A stretch of DNA of 32,337 nt from Oscillospiraceae bacterium (GCA_017479425.1 JAFVCD010000035.1:1-32337); one strand, 5' to 3'; numbered from the stretch's first letter, positions 7,653-17,122 are shown. Numbers and translations: made by a program. The notes: a model not told the origin generated them from the letters alone.

Positions 7653-8095
7653 AAAACCTCAGACAGAAGAAAATCCTTGAAATAATCGCAGAAAAAGAGG
7701 TTGAAACGCAGAATCAGCTCATCGAAGAGCTGAATTCCGTCGGCGTTCACGCAACGCAGGCGACGGTTTCGCGCGATATTAAGGAGCTCAGACTCGTGAA
7801 GGAGCTCACGACCCACGGTACATACCGCTATATGCCGCCCTCCGAGGACGTGGAAAACCACTCTGAGCGCCTCAGAAAGATATTCCACGAGTGCGTTACA
7901 AGCTACACCTGCGCGCAGAATATCGTGGTCATCAAGACCCTGCCCGGGCTTGCGTCCGCGGCTTGCAGCGCAATAGACAGAATGGATATCGAAAAGCTTG
8001 CGGGCTCGCTCGCGGGCGACGATACGGCGTTCATTGCGATGATGGACGTAAAGAGCGCCGAGGAGCTGTGCGATCTGATAGGAAAATATATGTAA
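7649..8095 (+). CDS. argR: Arginine repressor ArgR/AhrC
   Basis: A 148-residue hexameric regulator that senses L-arginine and binds ARG-box operators in arginine synthesis and breakdown genes. N-terminal winged helix: residues 5-50, with the recognition helix TQATVSRDIKEL (36-47). C-terminal oligomerisation and arginine-binding domain: LPGLASAACSAIDRM and GSLAGDDTAFIAM, where the two aspartates of GDDT bind arginine. ATG 7649 overlaps the nadK stop. ArgR sits beside recN in many Firmicutes, and no arginine gene is in this window, so it acts in trans. No ARG box was identified in the operon. Confidence 0.96.
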   Translation: MKNLRQKKILEIIAEKEVETQNQLIEELNSVGVHATQATVSRDIKELRLVKELTTHGTYRYMPPSEDVENHSERLRKIFHECVTSYTCAQNIVVIKTLPGLASAACSAIDRMDIEKLAGSLAGDDTAFIAMMDVKSAEELCDLIGKYM

Positions 8096-8107
8096 GGAGC
8101 ATAGAGA

Positions 8108-9796
8108 ATGCTTCGTTCACTGACAATAGAAAATATCGCCGTAATCGAGCAGGCTGAGATAGAGTTCGGCGCCGGCTTCAACGTGCTGACGGGTGAGACG
8201 GGAGCCGGAAAGAGCATAGTCATAGACTCCCTCGAGGCGGCTCTCGGCTGGAGGACAAGCGCGCAGATAGTGCGCTCCGGCGCGAAGAGCGCGAAGGTCA
8301 CTGCGGTCTTTACCGCCGACGGGTGCGGGGACTGGTGCCGCGAAAACGACATCGAGCCCGAGGACGGCGAGCTCATCCTCACAAGGAAAATCACCGAGGA
8401 CGGGCGCTCGACCTGTCGCGTTAACGGAGAGCCGGTCGCTGCGGCGCAGGTGCGCGCGCTCGGACTGCGCCTCATCGACATCCACGGTCAGGGCGACGGC
8501 CAGCGCCTCACGGATGAGCGCAGCCACCGCGACTATCTCGATTCCTTCGGCGGCTACGATAAGACGCTCGAAGCTTACAAAAACGCATGGAATGACTACG
8601 TCTCAGTCAAAAAAGAGCTGGATTCGCTCACTCTTGACGAGGCGGAAAAGGCACGCAAGGTCGATATGCTGGGCTATCAGATAGCGGAGCTTGAGCGCGC
8701 GGACATAAAGATTGGGGAGTTCGATGAGAAAAACGCGAGAAGAACGCTTCTCAAAAACGCGGGCAAGCTTTCAAACGCTCTCTCCGACGCTAAATCCGCC
8801 CTCCTCGGTTCCGAGAGAAGCGACGGCGCGCTGAGCCTCATTGAGGCGGCGCTCGACTCCATCGAGCGGGCTGCGAAGCTCTCGGAGAGCTTCGCGGACG
8901 TGGCGTCAAGGGTGCGCGACCTGCGATTTATGTGCGAGGACGTAGCGCTCGAGGTGCGCGAGAGCGCAGAGGAGCTGGAGTTTGAGCCGGAGGAGCTCGA
9001 TGAGCTCGACGAGCGGCTCGATACGTTAAAGCGCGTGCTGAGAAAATACGGCGGCGACGAGGAGAGCGCGATCGCGTTCCTTGAAAGCGCCCGCGAGGAA
9101 CTGAGGGGTATCGAATATGCCGATGAGCGGCGCGAGGAGCTTACGGAGAAGCTCAAAAAGCTCGAAAAATCGGCGAAAACCGCCGCGAACGAGTTAACAA
9201 AGGCGCGAAAGAGCGCAGGCGAGAGGCTTTCCGCGAGAATTGAGGCGGAGCTGTCTGCTCTCAGCATGAAGGGCGCGAGGTTTGCAGTTTCGCTCGGCGA
9301 GGGCGGCGAGCTGACGAGCCACGGGCAGGACGACGTGCGCTTTTTAATGAGCGCAAACGCGGGCGAGAACTTCGGAAGGATCGCGAAGGTCGCCTCCGGC
9401 GGCGAACTCAGCCGCGTTATGCTCGCGATGAAGAGCGTGCTCAGTGAGCGCGACCCGACCGACAGCATGGTATTCGACGAGATAGACACCGGTGTTTCCG
9501 GCATCGCGGCGCAGAGAGTGGCGGAGAAGCTTGCCTCAGTCGGCGCGCGCCATCAGGTTATATGCGTTACCCATCTTCCGCAGCTTGCGGCGATGGCGGA
9601 TACGCATTTCTCAATTAAAAAAGAAATCGCCGAGGGCCGCACCTACACAAAGGTCGAGCGCCTTGACGAGAGCGGCAGAGCCGCGGAGCTCGCGCGTCTG
9701 ACCGGCGGAGACAATATAACTGAAACCACGCTCATGGCGGCAAAGGAGCAGCTTTCGGCCGCAGAGAAGTTCAAAAATACACAGTTTGACAAATAA
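8108..9796 (+). CDS. recN: DNA repair protein RecN
   Basis: An SMC-like ATPase that gathers at DNA double-strand breaks and tethers ends for RecA-dependent repair. 562 residues, normal length. Walker A GETGAGKS is at 29-36, followed by a charged, Ala/Glu/Lys-rich coiled coil (about 150-350). The C-terminal head has the signature SGGELSRVMLAMK (around 430-442) and Walker B MVFDEIDTGVSG (about 454-465), then CVTHLPQLAAMAD with the switch histidine. It is the last gene of the OLE operon: no terminator is seen after it, and its final codons (FDK stop) contain the -35 box of the tyrS promoter. Confidence 0.97.
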   Translation: MLRSLTIENIAVIEQAEIEFGAGFNVLTGETGAGKSIVIDSLEAALGWRTSAQIVRSGAKSAKVTAVFTADGCGDWCRENDIEPEDGELILTRKITEDGRSTCRVNGEPVAAAQVRALGLRLIDIHGQGDGQRLTDERSHRDYLDSFGGYDKTLEAYKNAWNDYVSVKKELDSLTLDEAEKARKVDMLGYQIAELERADIKIGEFDEKNARRTLLKNAGKLSNALSDAKSALLGSERSDGALSLIEAALDSIERAAKLSESFADVASRVRDLRFMCEDVALEVRESAEELEFEPEELDELDERLDTLKRVLRKYGGDEESAIAFLESAREELRGIEYADERREELTEKLKKLEKSAKTAANELTKARKSAGERLSARIEAELSALSMKGARFAVSLGEGGELTSHGQDDVRFLMSANAGENFGRIAKVASGGELSRVMLAMKSVLSERDPTDSMVFDEIDTGVSGIAAQRVAEKLASVGARHQVICVTHLPQLAAMADTHFSIKKEIAEGRTYTKVERLDESGRAAELARLTGGDNITETTLMAAKEQLSAAEKFKNTQFDK

Positions 9797-9814
9797 TTTT
9801 ATCTTTGCTATAAT
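9786..9814 (+). promoter_or_regulatory. Strong sigma-A-type promoter for tyrS
   Basis: TTGACA (9786-9791), 17-bp spacer, TATAAT (9809-9814), with TGC before the -10 box (extended -10). The -35 box lies within the last codons of recN. The leader to the tyrS start is only ~27 nt, so there is no room for a tyrosine T-box. Confidence 0.85.
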
Positions 9815-9847
9815 CCCATAAGCTTATAAAAATCCGAAAGGAAGAGA

Positions 9848-11059
9848 TTGATGGAAATTTACGAGGAACTCGTAAGAAGAGGACTTATCGCTCAGGTAAC
9901 TAACGAAGAAGAAATAAAAAAGATGATAAACGCCGGCAAGGCGAGATTCTATATCGGCTTTGACTGCACCGCGGACTCTCTTACCGCCGGTCACTTTATG
10001 GCGCTCACGCTTATGAAGCGCCTTCAGATGGCGGGAAATCAGCCTATCGCCCTCATCGGCGGCGGCACGACGCTCATCGGCGACCCCTCCGGCCGTACCG
10101 ATATGCGCAAGATGCTCACGAGAGCCGACATTGACCACAACGCCGAGTGCTTCCGCAGACAGATGGAGAAGTTTATCGAGTTCGGCCCCGACAAGGCTAT
10201 TATGGTCAACAACGCAGACTGGCTTCTCGATTTGAACTACATCGAGCTTCTGCGTGAGGTCGGCGCCTGCTTCTCCGTTAACAATATGCTCCGCGCAGAG
10301 TGCTATAAGCAGAGAATGGAGAAGGGCCTGACCTTCTTTGAGTTCAACTACATGATCATGCAGTCCTACGATTTCTACTATCTCTTCCAGCACTACGACT
10401 GCAACATGGAGTTCGGCGGCGACGATCAGTGGTCGAATATGCTGGGCGGCACGGAGCTTATCCGCAAAAAGCTCGGCAAGGACGCTCACGCGATGACCAT
10501 TACGCTCCTCACCGACTCCCAGGGCAAGAAGATGGGCAAGACCGCAGGCAACGCCGTCTGGCTCGATCCGAACAAGACCTCGCCCTACGATTTCTATCAG
10601 TACTGGCGCAACGTCGACGACGCCGACGTTATTAAGTGCCTTATGATGCTCACCTTCCTTCCCGTAGAGGAGATCGAGACGATGAAGACGTGGGAGGGCA
10701 GCGAGCTCAACCGCGCAAAGGAGATCCTCGCCTTCGAGCTTACGAAGATGGTGCACGGCGAGGAGGAGGCAACGAAAGCACAGGAATCTGCCCGCGCTCT
10801 CTTCGGAGCGGGTTCCGCCGACTCCGCACCGACCGTTGAGGTCACGGCTGAGGACGGCTCGGACGTCATCTCGCTTCTTGTCAAGACCGGACTCTGCTCC
10901 TCCCGCGGCGACGCAAGGCGCAATATCCAGCAGGGCGGCGTGACAGCAAACGACGCGAAGGTCACAGACCCGGACAAGACCTTCTCCGAGGACGAACTGC
11001 GCGCAGGAGTGCTCTTAAAGCGCGGCAAAAAGAACTTCTTTAAGGTTATTCTTAAATAA
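9848..11059 (+). CDS. tyrS: Tyrosyl-tRNA synthetase
   Basis: Charges tRNA-Tyr with tyrosine for translation. A 403-residue class I synthetase. Residues 34-50 (YIGFDCTADSLTAGHF) carry the HIGH-type motif as TAGH; LIGGGTTLIGDPSGRTDMR (68-86) builds the active site; GGDDQWSNMLGG binds tyrosine; GKKMGKT near 227 is the KMSKS-type loop. The last ~65 residues form an S4 RNA-binding domain that grips the tRNA. The GDPSGR and KMGKT pattern resembles the bacterial TyrRS group with a shortened KMSKS-type loop. It is a single-gene unit: own promoter at 9786, AAAGGAAG ribosome site, terminator at 11065. Confidence 0.97.
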   Translation: MMEIYEELVRRGLIAQVTNEEEIKKMINAGKARFYIGFDCTADSLTAGHFMALTLMKRLQMAGNQPIALIGGGTTLIGDPSGRTDMRKMLTRADIDHNAECFRRQMEKFIEFGPDKAIMVNNADWLLDLNYIELLREVGACFSVNNMLRAECYKQRMEKGLTFFEFNYMIMQSYDFYYLFQHYDCNMEFGGDDQWSNMLGGTELIRKKLGKDAHAMTITLLTDSQGKKMGKTAGNAVWLDPNKTSPYDFYQYWRNVDDADVIKCLMMLTFLPVEEIETMKTWEGSELNRAKEILAFELTKMVHGEEEATKAQESARALFGAGSADSAPTVEVTAEDGSDVISLLVKTGLCSSRGDARRNIQQGGVTANDAKVTDPDKTFSEDELRAGVLLKRGKKNFFKVILK

Positions 11060-11064
11060 TCACC

Positions 11065-11093
11065 AAACCTCCCCTTTTATCGGGGAGGTTTTT
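11065..11093 (+). terminator. Intrinsic terminator after tyrS
   Basis: AAACCTCCCC (11065-11074) pairs with GGGGAGGTTT (11082-11091), loop of 7, tail TTTTT at the end of the stem. It begins 5 nt after the tyrS stop. Confidence 0.9.
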
Positions 11094-11107
11094 AGTTAGG
11101 AAAAAGC

Positions 11108-11136
11108 TTGAATAATGCAATACTTTGTAGTAAAAT
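11108..11136 (+). promoter_or_regulatory. Promoter of the smc-ftsY-...-leuS run
   Basis: TTGAAT (11108-11113), 17-bp spacer, TAAAAT (11131-11136). It lies between the tyrS terminator and smc and is the only clear promoter seen before a 10-kb set of closely packed genes. Match to consensus is moderate. Confidence 0.6.
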
Positions 11137-11175
11137 ATACAAGTTAAACTATGTGTATTTTTGGAGTGAAGACCA

Positions 11176-14100
11176 TTGTACCTTAAAGCGCTTGAGCTTG
11201 CAGGCTTCAAATCCTTTCCGGAGAGAACGCGGCTCACCTTTGAAAAACCGATAACGGCAATCGTCGGGCCGAACGGCTCAGGAAAATCGAACATAGCCGA
11301 CGCGCTTCAGTGGGTCATGGGCGAGATGAGCTCCAAGGCCCTGCGCGGCGGCAAGATGGAGGACGTCATCTTCGGCGGCACAGTGCGCCGAAGTCAGCTC
11401 GGCTACGCCGAGGTCACGCTGACGCTCGACAACTCCGACGGCGGGCTCGACGTTGAGTCCGACGAGGTGGAGGTCACCCGCCGCTACTACCGCTCCGGCG
11501 AGAGCGAGTACTACATAAACCGCAAGGCAGTCCGTCTGCGCGACGTGAACGAGCTTTTTATGGACACCGGCCTCGGGCGCGACGGTTATTCGATAATCGG
11601 GCAGGGCAAGATAGATTCGATCCTCTCCGCGAAGAGCACAGACCGTCGTGAGATCTTTGAGGAGGCGGCGGGGATCAGCCGCTTCCGCCACAGAAAAGAG
11701 GAGTCGGAGCGCAAGCTTCAGCGCGCGGAGGAGGATCTCACCCGAGTAAACGATAAGATCAGCGAGCTTGAAATGCAGGTCGAGCCGCTCAGAAAGCAGA
11801 GCGAGGTCGCAAAGAAATACCTTGTCCTGCGCGACGAGCTGAGAGGACTTGAAATAAGCCTATGGATGCACGAGCTCGACGAGCTCGCGGACAAGCACAG
11901 AAAGCTTGAGCAGGAGGCGCTTCAGGCAAACGGCGTTCTCGAAAAGGCGAAATCGGAGCTTGAGGCTCTCTACGCCGCGGGCGACGAATATGCCGCGAAG
12001 ATGCACGATAAAGACATCGAGGCGGAGAGTATGCGCGCCCGCATCAGTGCCGCCGAGAGTTCGGTCAACGAGTCCGAGAGCCGCGAGGCAGTTCTCAAAA
12101 CCGACCTCAGCCACACAAACGAGAATATTAAGCGCATCGACGAGGAGCTCAAGGCACAGGCGGGTCAGGCTTCCGGTATCGACGCGCAGATCGCGGAGAG
12201 GGAGGAAAGACTCTCCGCCATCGGGAAAGAGAAGGCAGCGCTCGGCGAAAGGGCGGCGGAGAACAGACGCAGGAGCGAAAAGCTCACTGAAAACGAGTCG
12301 GAAAACCAGCGCGCCATAGCCGAACTGACGGAGAAGGTCGATATCGCCGCAGCAGAGCTCAGCGAGAAGCGCACGCGCCTCGGCTCGGTCGCCGCGAGTA
12401 TGCAGGAGGTCGAGGACAGAGAGAGCGGACTTCTCACCGAGATTAACAGCGAAACTGAGCGCCTTGAGAAGGCGAAGGGCGACTTTGCCGCGCACAGAAA
12501 GGCGCTTTCGGACGCGGAGGAGAAGGCAAACGGCATAAGAAACATCGTAAACGGTTATAAGCTCCGCATGAAGGGCAAGCAGGAAAAGCTCGAAAAGACC
12601 CGCGACAGCTACACCACCCTCACGATGGACCACAACGCCCTCACAAGCCGCATTCAGCTCCTCAGCGATATGGAAAAGGACTACGAGGGCTACTCCCGCG
12701 CCGTCAAAACCGTAATGCGCGAGAAGGGAAGAGGCACGCTGCGCGGGATACACGGCCCCGCGGGCGAGCTTATAAAGACCGAGAGCCGCTATTCCATCGC
12801 AATAGAAACCGCGATGGGCGGCGCTATGCAGAATATAATCGTCGGCACAGAAAACGACGGCAAGGCGGCGATAAACCTCTTAAAGCGCCTCGACGCCGGA
12901 AGAGTCACGCTCCTCCCGATGAGCGTTATTCGCGGCTCGAGTATAAACGAGCGCGGGCTTGAGAGCGAGGAGGGCTTCGAGGGCGTCGCCTACGACCTTG
13001 TGAGCTTTGACAGACAGTACAGCGATATCTACCTCAGCATTCTCGGCAGAACGGCCATAGTCGAGGACATGGATTCGGCGGTGCGGATAGCCGGAAAGTA
13101 CGGTCATCGCTTCCGCATAGTAACGCTCGACGGGCAGGTGCTGAACGCCGGAGGAAGCATGACCGGCGGCAGCATATCGAAGAATACGGGCATACTCTCG
13201 AGAGCGAACGAGCTGAAGTCCCTCTCCGAAAAGGAGACGGGCATGAGAGAAAAGCTCGAGGCGCTGAGAGTCGAACTTGAAACCCTGAAGCGCGAGGTAA
13301 GCGCCGGAGAATACGAGCTTTCGGTGTCAAACGACGAGCTGCGCGAGGCGGAGGATATCCTCACGCGTCTTAACGGCGAGACCGGGCACTATCGGCTGCT
13401 CATCGAGAGCATCGAGGAGCACATAGAAGCGTTGAAATCTGAGCGCAACGGCTCAAAGACGAGGTCGACCGATCTCAGAGCGAGTGCGGACGCGCTTAAG
13501 GCAGAGATTGCCGGCCTTGAAAAGCTCTCCGAGAAAGCGAGAGCCGAGCTCGAATCGAGCACCGCGGGCAGGGAGGAGCTATCCGACGCGCGCCGCGCCC
13601 TTATGGACGAGGATGCGGAAATCAGAGCCGCGCTTGCCTCCCTCGAGGCGGAGGCGATCACGCAGACTGAGGCGGCTGCCCAGCTCAGAGAGCTCAGAAG
13701 CGGTATGCAGGAGGGCAGCGAGAAGCAGCGCGAAACCCGCGATAGCCTTGTGGAGCGCTCAAAGGAGCTTGAAAAGGCGATAGAGCAGTGCGAGACTGAG
13801 ATAGCAGCGCGCAGAGCGTCGGTGCAGAACCTTAAGGAAAAGCTTGACGGAATAAACAATGAGCGCATGAACGTCGAAGCTGAGAGAGTTCGCGGCGATA
13901 AGCTCGCGCAGGAGAAAAACCGCAGGCTCCTCGACCTCGAGCGCGAGGCGAGCAGGGTCGAGCAGCGCCGTCAGGCGGCTGAGATGGAGGAAAAGACGCT
14001 CGTCGACAAGCTCTGGGACAGCTACGAGCTCACGCGCACAACAGCGCAGAGCGAGCGAAAGGAGCTCGAGAGCTATCAGACCGCGAAGCGACGCACCGGC

Positions 14101-14745
14101 GAAATCCGCCGCAGTATGTCCTCGCTCGGAACTCCGAACCTCGGCGCTATTGAGGAATTCGAGCGCGTGAACACGCGCTACACCTACCTCACCGAGCAGC
14201 GCGACGATATCGAGAAATCGAGAACTGAGCTTCTCGGCATAATCAGCGATATCACCGGCGAGATGGAAAACATATTCCGCGTGGAATTTGATAAAATAAA
14301 CGAGAGCTTTCAAAAAACCTTCCTCGACCTCTTCGGCGGCGGCAAGGCGGCGCTGGAGCTTGAGGATCCGAACAGCATTCTCGACTGCGGCATTGAGATA
14401 AAGGTTCAGCCGCCGGGCAAAACGCTCAAAACTATCACGCTCCTCTCCGGCGGAGAAAAGGCGTTCGTCGCCATCGCGCTCTACTACGCGATTCTGAAGG
14501 TTCGCCCGACGCCGTTCGTTATAATGGACGAGATCGAGGCGGCGCTCGATGAGGCGCGCGTGGTCGCGACTGCGGACTATATGCGAACGCTCACAGGAAA
14601 GACGCAGTTCCTTGTAATAACCCACCGCCGCGGCACCATGGAGGAGGCGGACGTTCTCTTCGGCGTTACAATGCAGGAGCAGGGCGTTTCAAAGGTGCTC
14701 AAGATGGACGTTGAGGAAGCGGAAAAGACTTTGACAAAGGATTAA
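11176..14745 (+). CDS. smc: Chromosome segregation protein SMC
   Basis: The structural ATPase of the SMC-ScpAB condensin, which extrudes DNA loops and helps separate daughter chromosomes. 1189 residues, as in B. subtilis. Walker A GPNGSGKSN is at 31-39; long coiled coils run from ~165 to 510 and ~670 to 1040; the hinge lies between (~520-660, including GPAGELI, ETAMGGAMQNIIV and GGSMTGGS). The C-terminal head has the signature LLSGGEKAFVAIAL (~1088-1101) and Walker B PFVIMDEIEAALDEA (~1113-1127). The start is TTG at 11176 with GGAGTGAA upstream; the YLKALELAGFKSF N-terminus confirms it. ftsY follows after 4 nt, the usual smc-ftsY pair of Firmicutes. Confidence 0.98.
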   Translation: MYLKALELAGFKSFPERTRLTFEKPITAIVGPNGSGKSNIADALQWVMGEMSSKALRGGKMEDVIFGGTVRRSQLGYAEVTLTLDNSDGGLDVESDEVEVTRRYYRSGESEYYINRKAVRLRDVNELFMDTGLGRDGYSIIGQGKIDSILSAKSTDRREIFEEAAGISRFRHRKEESERKLQRAEEDLTRVNDKISELEMQVEPLRKQSEVAKKYLVLRDELRGLEISLWMHELDELADKHRKLEQEALQANGVLEKAKSELEALYAAGDEYAAKMHDKDIEAESMRARISAAESSVNESESREAVLKTDLSHTNENIKRIDEELKAQAGQASGIDAQIAEREERLSAIGKEKAALGERAAENRRRSEKLTENESENQRAIAELTEKVDIAAAELSEKRTRLGSVAASMQEVEDRESGLLTEINSETERLEKAKGDFAAHRKALSDAEEKANGIRNIVNGYKLRMKGKQEKLEKTRDSYTTLTMDHNALTSRIQLLSDMEKDYEGYSRAVKTVMREKGRGTLRGIHGPAGELIKTESRYSIAIETAMGGAMQNIIVGTENDGKAAINLLKRLDAGRVTLLPMSVIRGSSINERGLESEEGFEGVAYDLVSFDRQYSDIYLSILGRTAIVEDMDSAVRIAGKYGHRFRIVTLDGQVLNAGGSMTGGSISKNTGILSRANELKSLSEKETGMREKLEALRVELETLKREVSAGEYELSVSNDELREAEDILTRLNGETGHYRLLIESIEEHIEALKSERNGSKTRSTDLRASADALKAEIAGLEKLSEKARAELESSTAGREELSDARRALMDEDAEIRAALASLEAEAITQTEAAAQLRELRSGMQEGSEKQRETRDSLVERSKELEKAIEQCETEIAARRASVQNLKEKLDGINNERMNVEAERVRGDKLAQEKNRRLLDLEREASRVEQRRQAAEMEEKTLVDKLWDSYELTRTTAQSERKELESYQTAKRRTGEIRRSMSSLGTPNLGAIEEFERVNTRYTYLTEQRDDIEKSRTELLGIISDITGEMENIFRVEFDKINESFQKTFLDLFGGGKAALELEDPNSILDCGIEIKVQPPGKTLKTITLLSGGEKAFVAIALYYAILKVRPTPFVIMDEIEAALDEARVVATADYMRTLTGKTQFLVITHRRGTMEEADVLFGVTMQEQGVSKVLKMDVEEAEKTLTKD

Positions 14746-14749
14746 GATT

Positions 14750-15655
14750 ATGGGATTTTTTGATAAAATTAAGCAGGGACTTCAAAAGACGAAGGAGTCC
14801 ATGTCCGCGGTGTTCAATTCGACTATCGCGGGCTTCACCGGCGAAAACGAGGAGTTCTTTGACGATATCGAAGAGGCTCTCATTATGGCGGACGTCGGTG
14901 CGGAGAGCGCTATGCGCGCCGTCGACGACCTCAGGGACGCGGTTGACCGCAACGGCGCGAGAGGCGAAGAGGGCGTCAGAAAGAGCATGGTCGAGGTCAT
15001 GAGCAAAATGCTCCCCTCCGGCGCGGAGCTCGACCTCTCCACAAATCCGGCGGTTATCCTCGTCGTCGGCGTAAACGGCGTCGGCAAGACGACGACCATC
15101 GGCAAAATCGCGACAAACCTCGTCCGTGAGGGGCATAAGGTCATGCTCGCCGCCGGCGATACCTTCCGCGCGGCCGCGGCGGAGCAGCTTACCATCTGGG
15201 CTCAGCGCGCCGGCGCTGACATCGTGCGCCACGAGGAGGGCTCAGACCCCGCCGCCGTTGTTTTCGACGCAATCAGCGCGGCGAAGGCGCGCGGCTGCGA
15301 CGTTATAATCGTCGACACCGCCGGAAGGCTACACAATAAGTCGAACCTTATGAACGAGCTATCCAAAATCTCCCGCGTTATCGACCGCGAGCTGCCGGAC
15401 GCCGCGCGCGAGACGCTTCTTGTGCTCGACGCGACAACGGGTCAGAACGGACTTAACCAGGCGGAGGAGTTCCAGAAGAGCGTTCCGATGACCGGAATCG
15501 TCCTCACAAAGCTCGACGGTACCGCAAAGGGCGGCATCGTCTTTGCGATAAACGACAAGCTCGGCGTTCCAGTCAAGTTTGTCGGCGTGGGCGAGGGGCA
15601 GGACGACCTCATTCCGTTCAACTCCAAGGACTTTGTGGAGGCGCTGCTGGGATGA
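14750..15655 (+). CDS. ftsY: Signal recognition particle receptor FtsY
   Basis: The membrane-docking GTPase for the signal recognition particle; it delivers ribosomes making membrane and secreted proteins to SecYEG. 301 residues: a short basic N-terminus (GFFDKIKQGLQKTK) fit for membrane contact, a helical N domain (to ~95), and the G domain with GVNGVGKTTT (107-116), DTAGR, and TKLDGTAKGG. It lacks the long acidic A domain of E. coli FtsY, as is normal in Firmicutes. Its stop overlaps the rdgB start (ATGA). Confidence 0.98.
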   Translation: MGFFDKIKQGLQKTKESMSAVFNSTIAGFTGENEEFFDDIEEALIMADVGAESAMRAVDDLRDAVDRNGARGEEGVRKSMVEVMSKMLPSGAELDLSTNPAVILVVGVNGVGKTTTIGKIATNLVREGHKVMLAAGDTFRAAAAEQLTIWAQRAGADIVRHEEGSDPAAVVFDAISAAKARGCDVIIVDTAGRLHNKSNLMNELSKISRVIDRELPDAARETLLVLDATTGQNGLNQAEEFQKSVPMTGIVLTKLDGTAKGGIVFAINDKLGVPVKFVGVGEGQDDLIPFNSKDFVEALLG

Positions 15656-16239
15656 AAATCGTGCTTGCCTCCAATAACGCGCACAAGCTCAAGGAAATGC
15701 GCGAGATACTCGCCGGCACCGGCATCGAGCTCATAAGCCAGCGCGAGGCGGGAGCGGACTTCGAGGCAGAGGAAAACGGCCTCACCTTCGAGGAAAACGC
15801 CCGCATAAAGGCGACCGCCTGCATGAGGGCTACGGGGCTGCCGTCGCTCTCCGATGACAGCGGGATCTGCATCGACGCGCTCGCAGGATTGCCGGGAATC
15901 TACTCCTCGCGCTTTCTCGGGGAACTTTCCTATCCTGAAAAGTGTCAGAGGATCATAAAGCTTCTGGAAGATTATCCCGTCAGAACGGCGAGATACGCGT
16001 GCTCAGTCGTGCTTGTTTTCCCGGACGGGCGCGAGTACACAGCCTTCGGCACCACCGAGGGGACGATTGCGCATGATCAGGCGGGAGAGGGCGGCTTCGG
16101 CTACGACCCTATGTTCCTCGTCGAGGGCGACGGGCGACACATGGCGGAGCTTTCAGAGGATGAGAAGAACGCAATAAGCCACAGAGGAAGAGCCGTGAGA
16201 GCGCTTCTTAAAACGTTAAAGGAGAATGAAATTTGCTGA
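15652..16239 (+). CDS. rdgB: XTP/dITP diphosphatase (RdgB/HAM1 family)
   Basis: Hydrolyses non-canonical purine triphosphates (XTP, dITP, ITP) to monophosphates, keeping deaminated bases out of DNA and RNA. 195 residues. Family motifs: LASNNAHKLKEM at the N-terminus (phosphate-binding SNN-HK), LSDDSGICIDAL with the metal-binding acidic residues, GIYSSRF, and FGYDPMF near residue 147. ATG 15652 overlaps the ftsY stop by 4 nt, and its own end overlaps the yhbY start by 7 nt, so translation is probably coupled. Confidence 0.96.
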   Translation: MKIVLASNNAHKLKEMREILAGTGIELISQREAGADFEAEENGLTFEENARIKATACMRATGLPSLSDDSGICIDALAGLPGIYSSRFLGELSYPEKCQRIIKLLEDYPVRTARYACSVVLVFPDGREYTAFGTTEGTIAHDQAGEGGFGYDPMFLVEGDGRHMAELSEDEKNAISHRGRAVRALLKTLKENEIC

Positions 16240-16541
16240 CAAGCGCACAGAGAGCGCAGCTTAAGGGCCTTGCCTCTAAGCTCGACGCCGTAATATTTGT
16301 AGGAAAAAACGGAATAACAGACAACGTGGTGCAGGAGACTGAAAATTCCCTGCGCGCTCATGAGCTCATAAAGGGCAAGGTACTCGAAAACAGCGAGTAC
16401 ACACCGCGCGAGGCGGTGGCGGAGCTCAGCGAGAGATGCAAGGCGGAGCCGGTGCAGACCATCGGCTCGAAATTCGTCCTCTACCGCGAGAACAAGGATA
16501 TCCCTGAGGAGAAGCGCATCGCGCTTGTGAAGAAAAGATGA
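16233..16541 (+). CDS. yhbY: YhbY-type CRM-domain RNA-binding protein
   Basis: A 102-residue single CRM domain; members associate with pre-50S ribosomal particles and act in ribosome assembly. Seen: LTSAQRAQLKGLASKLDAVIFVGKNGITDNVVQE, holding the GKNG (GxxG-type) RNA-binding loop at about residues 25-28, then HELIKGKVL and the closing beta strand IGSKFVLYREN. The start is TTG at 16233 with AAGGAG about 9 nt upstream; no ATG fits. In most Firmicutes nadD comes next, but here the yqeK start overlaps the yhbY stop directly. Confidence 0.93.
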   Translation: MLTSAQRAQLKGLASKLDAVIFVGKNGITDNVVQETENSLRAHELIKGKVLENSEYTPREAVAELSERCKAEPVQTIGSKFVLYRENKDIPEEKRIALVKKR

Positions 16542-17122
16542 ACGCGGAGGAGAAGGAGTATCTTGACTTTTTGCGCGTAAAGGCGCACTCTCTTCTGAAG
16601 GAGAAGAGAGTTAAGCACGTCGAGGGCGTCGAGGCGCTCAGCGCGGCGATGGCAAGAGTCTACGGCGAGGACGAGTATTCGGCGCGCCTTGCCGCGATGT
16701 TCCACGACTGCGCGAAGAAAATGAGCCTTTCTGAGCAGCTCGAGGTCTGCGAGAAGTACGGCTACACACCGGACGAGTACGAGCGAGAGAGCGAATCGCT
16801 CCTCCACTCCAAGGCTGGAGCGCTTATCGCAAGGTATGAGTACATCGTACCCGCCGAGGTCAGCGAGGCAATAAAATGGCACACGACCGGCAAGGAGAAT
16901 ATGACGAAGCTCGAAAAAATCATCTATCTTGCCGATATGATAGAGCCGACGCGCGATTTTCCGGGCGTCGACGAGATACGCAGGGAGGCGGCGCGCGATC
17001 TTGACAGTGCCGTCATAATGGCGCTGGAGCGGACAATCGACCACTGCCGTGAGAGGGGACAGTCTGTCCACCCGAACTCTGTCAAGGCGCTTGAATTTCT
17101 TAAAAAGGGTAGAAAACAATGA
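16538..17122 (+). CDS. yqeK: YqeK-type HD-domain Ap4A hydrolase
   Basis: A 194-residue HD-domain protein. YqeK enzymes split diadenosine tetraphosphate symmetrically to two ADP, removing a stress-linked dinucleotide. Visible metal ligands: H27 (KHVEGV), H56-D57 (MFHDCAKKM), H91 in LLHSKAG, and D132 in LADMIEPTRDFPGVDEIR. ATG 16538 overlaps the yhbY stop by 4 nt; the following LCP gene starts in its stop codon. nadD, normally just upstream and sometimes fused to it, is absent. Confidence 0.93.
   Translation: MNAEEKEYLDFLRVKAHSLLKEKRVKHVEGVEALSAAMARVYGEDEYSARLAAMFHDCAKKMSLSEQLEVCEKYGYTPDEYERESESLLHSKAGALIARYEYIVPAEVSEAIKWHTTGKENMTKLEKIIYLADMIEPTRDFPGVDEIRREAARDLDSAVIMALERTIDHCRERGQSVHPNSVKALEFLKKGRKQ

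Noticed and set aside
9797-9847. T-box riboswitch before tyrS
   Set aside because: The leader is only ~27 nt from the predicted start; a T-box needs about 200 nt. None is seen before leuS either.
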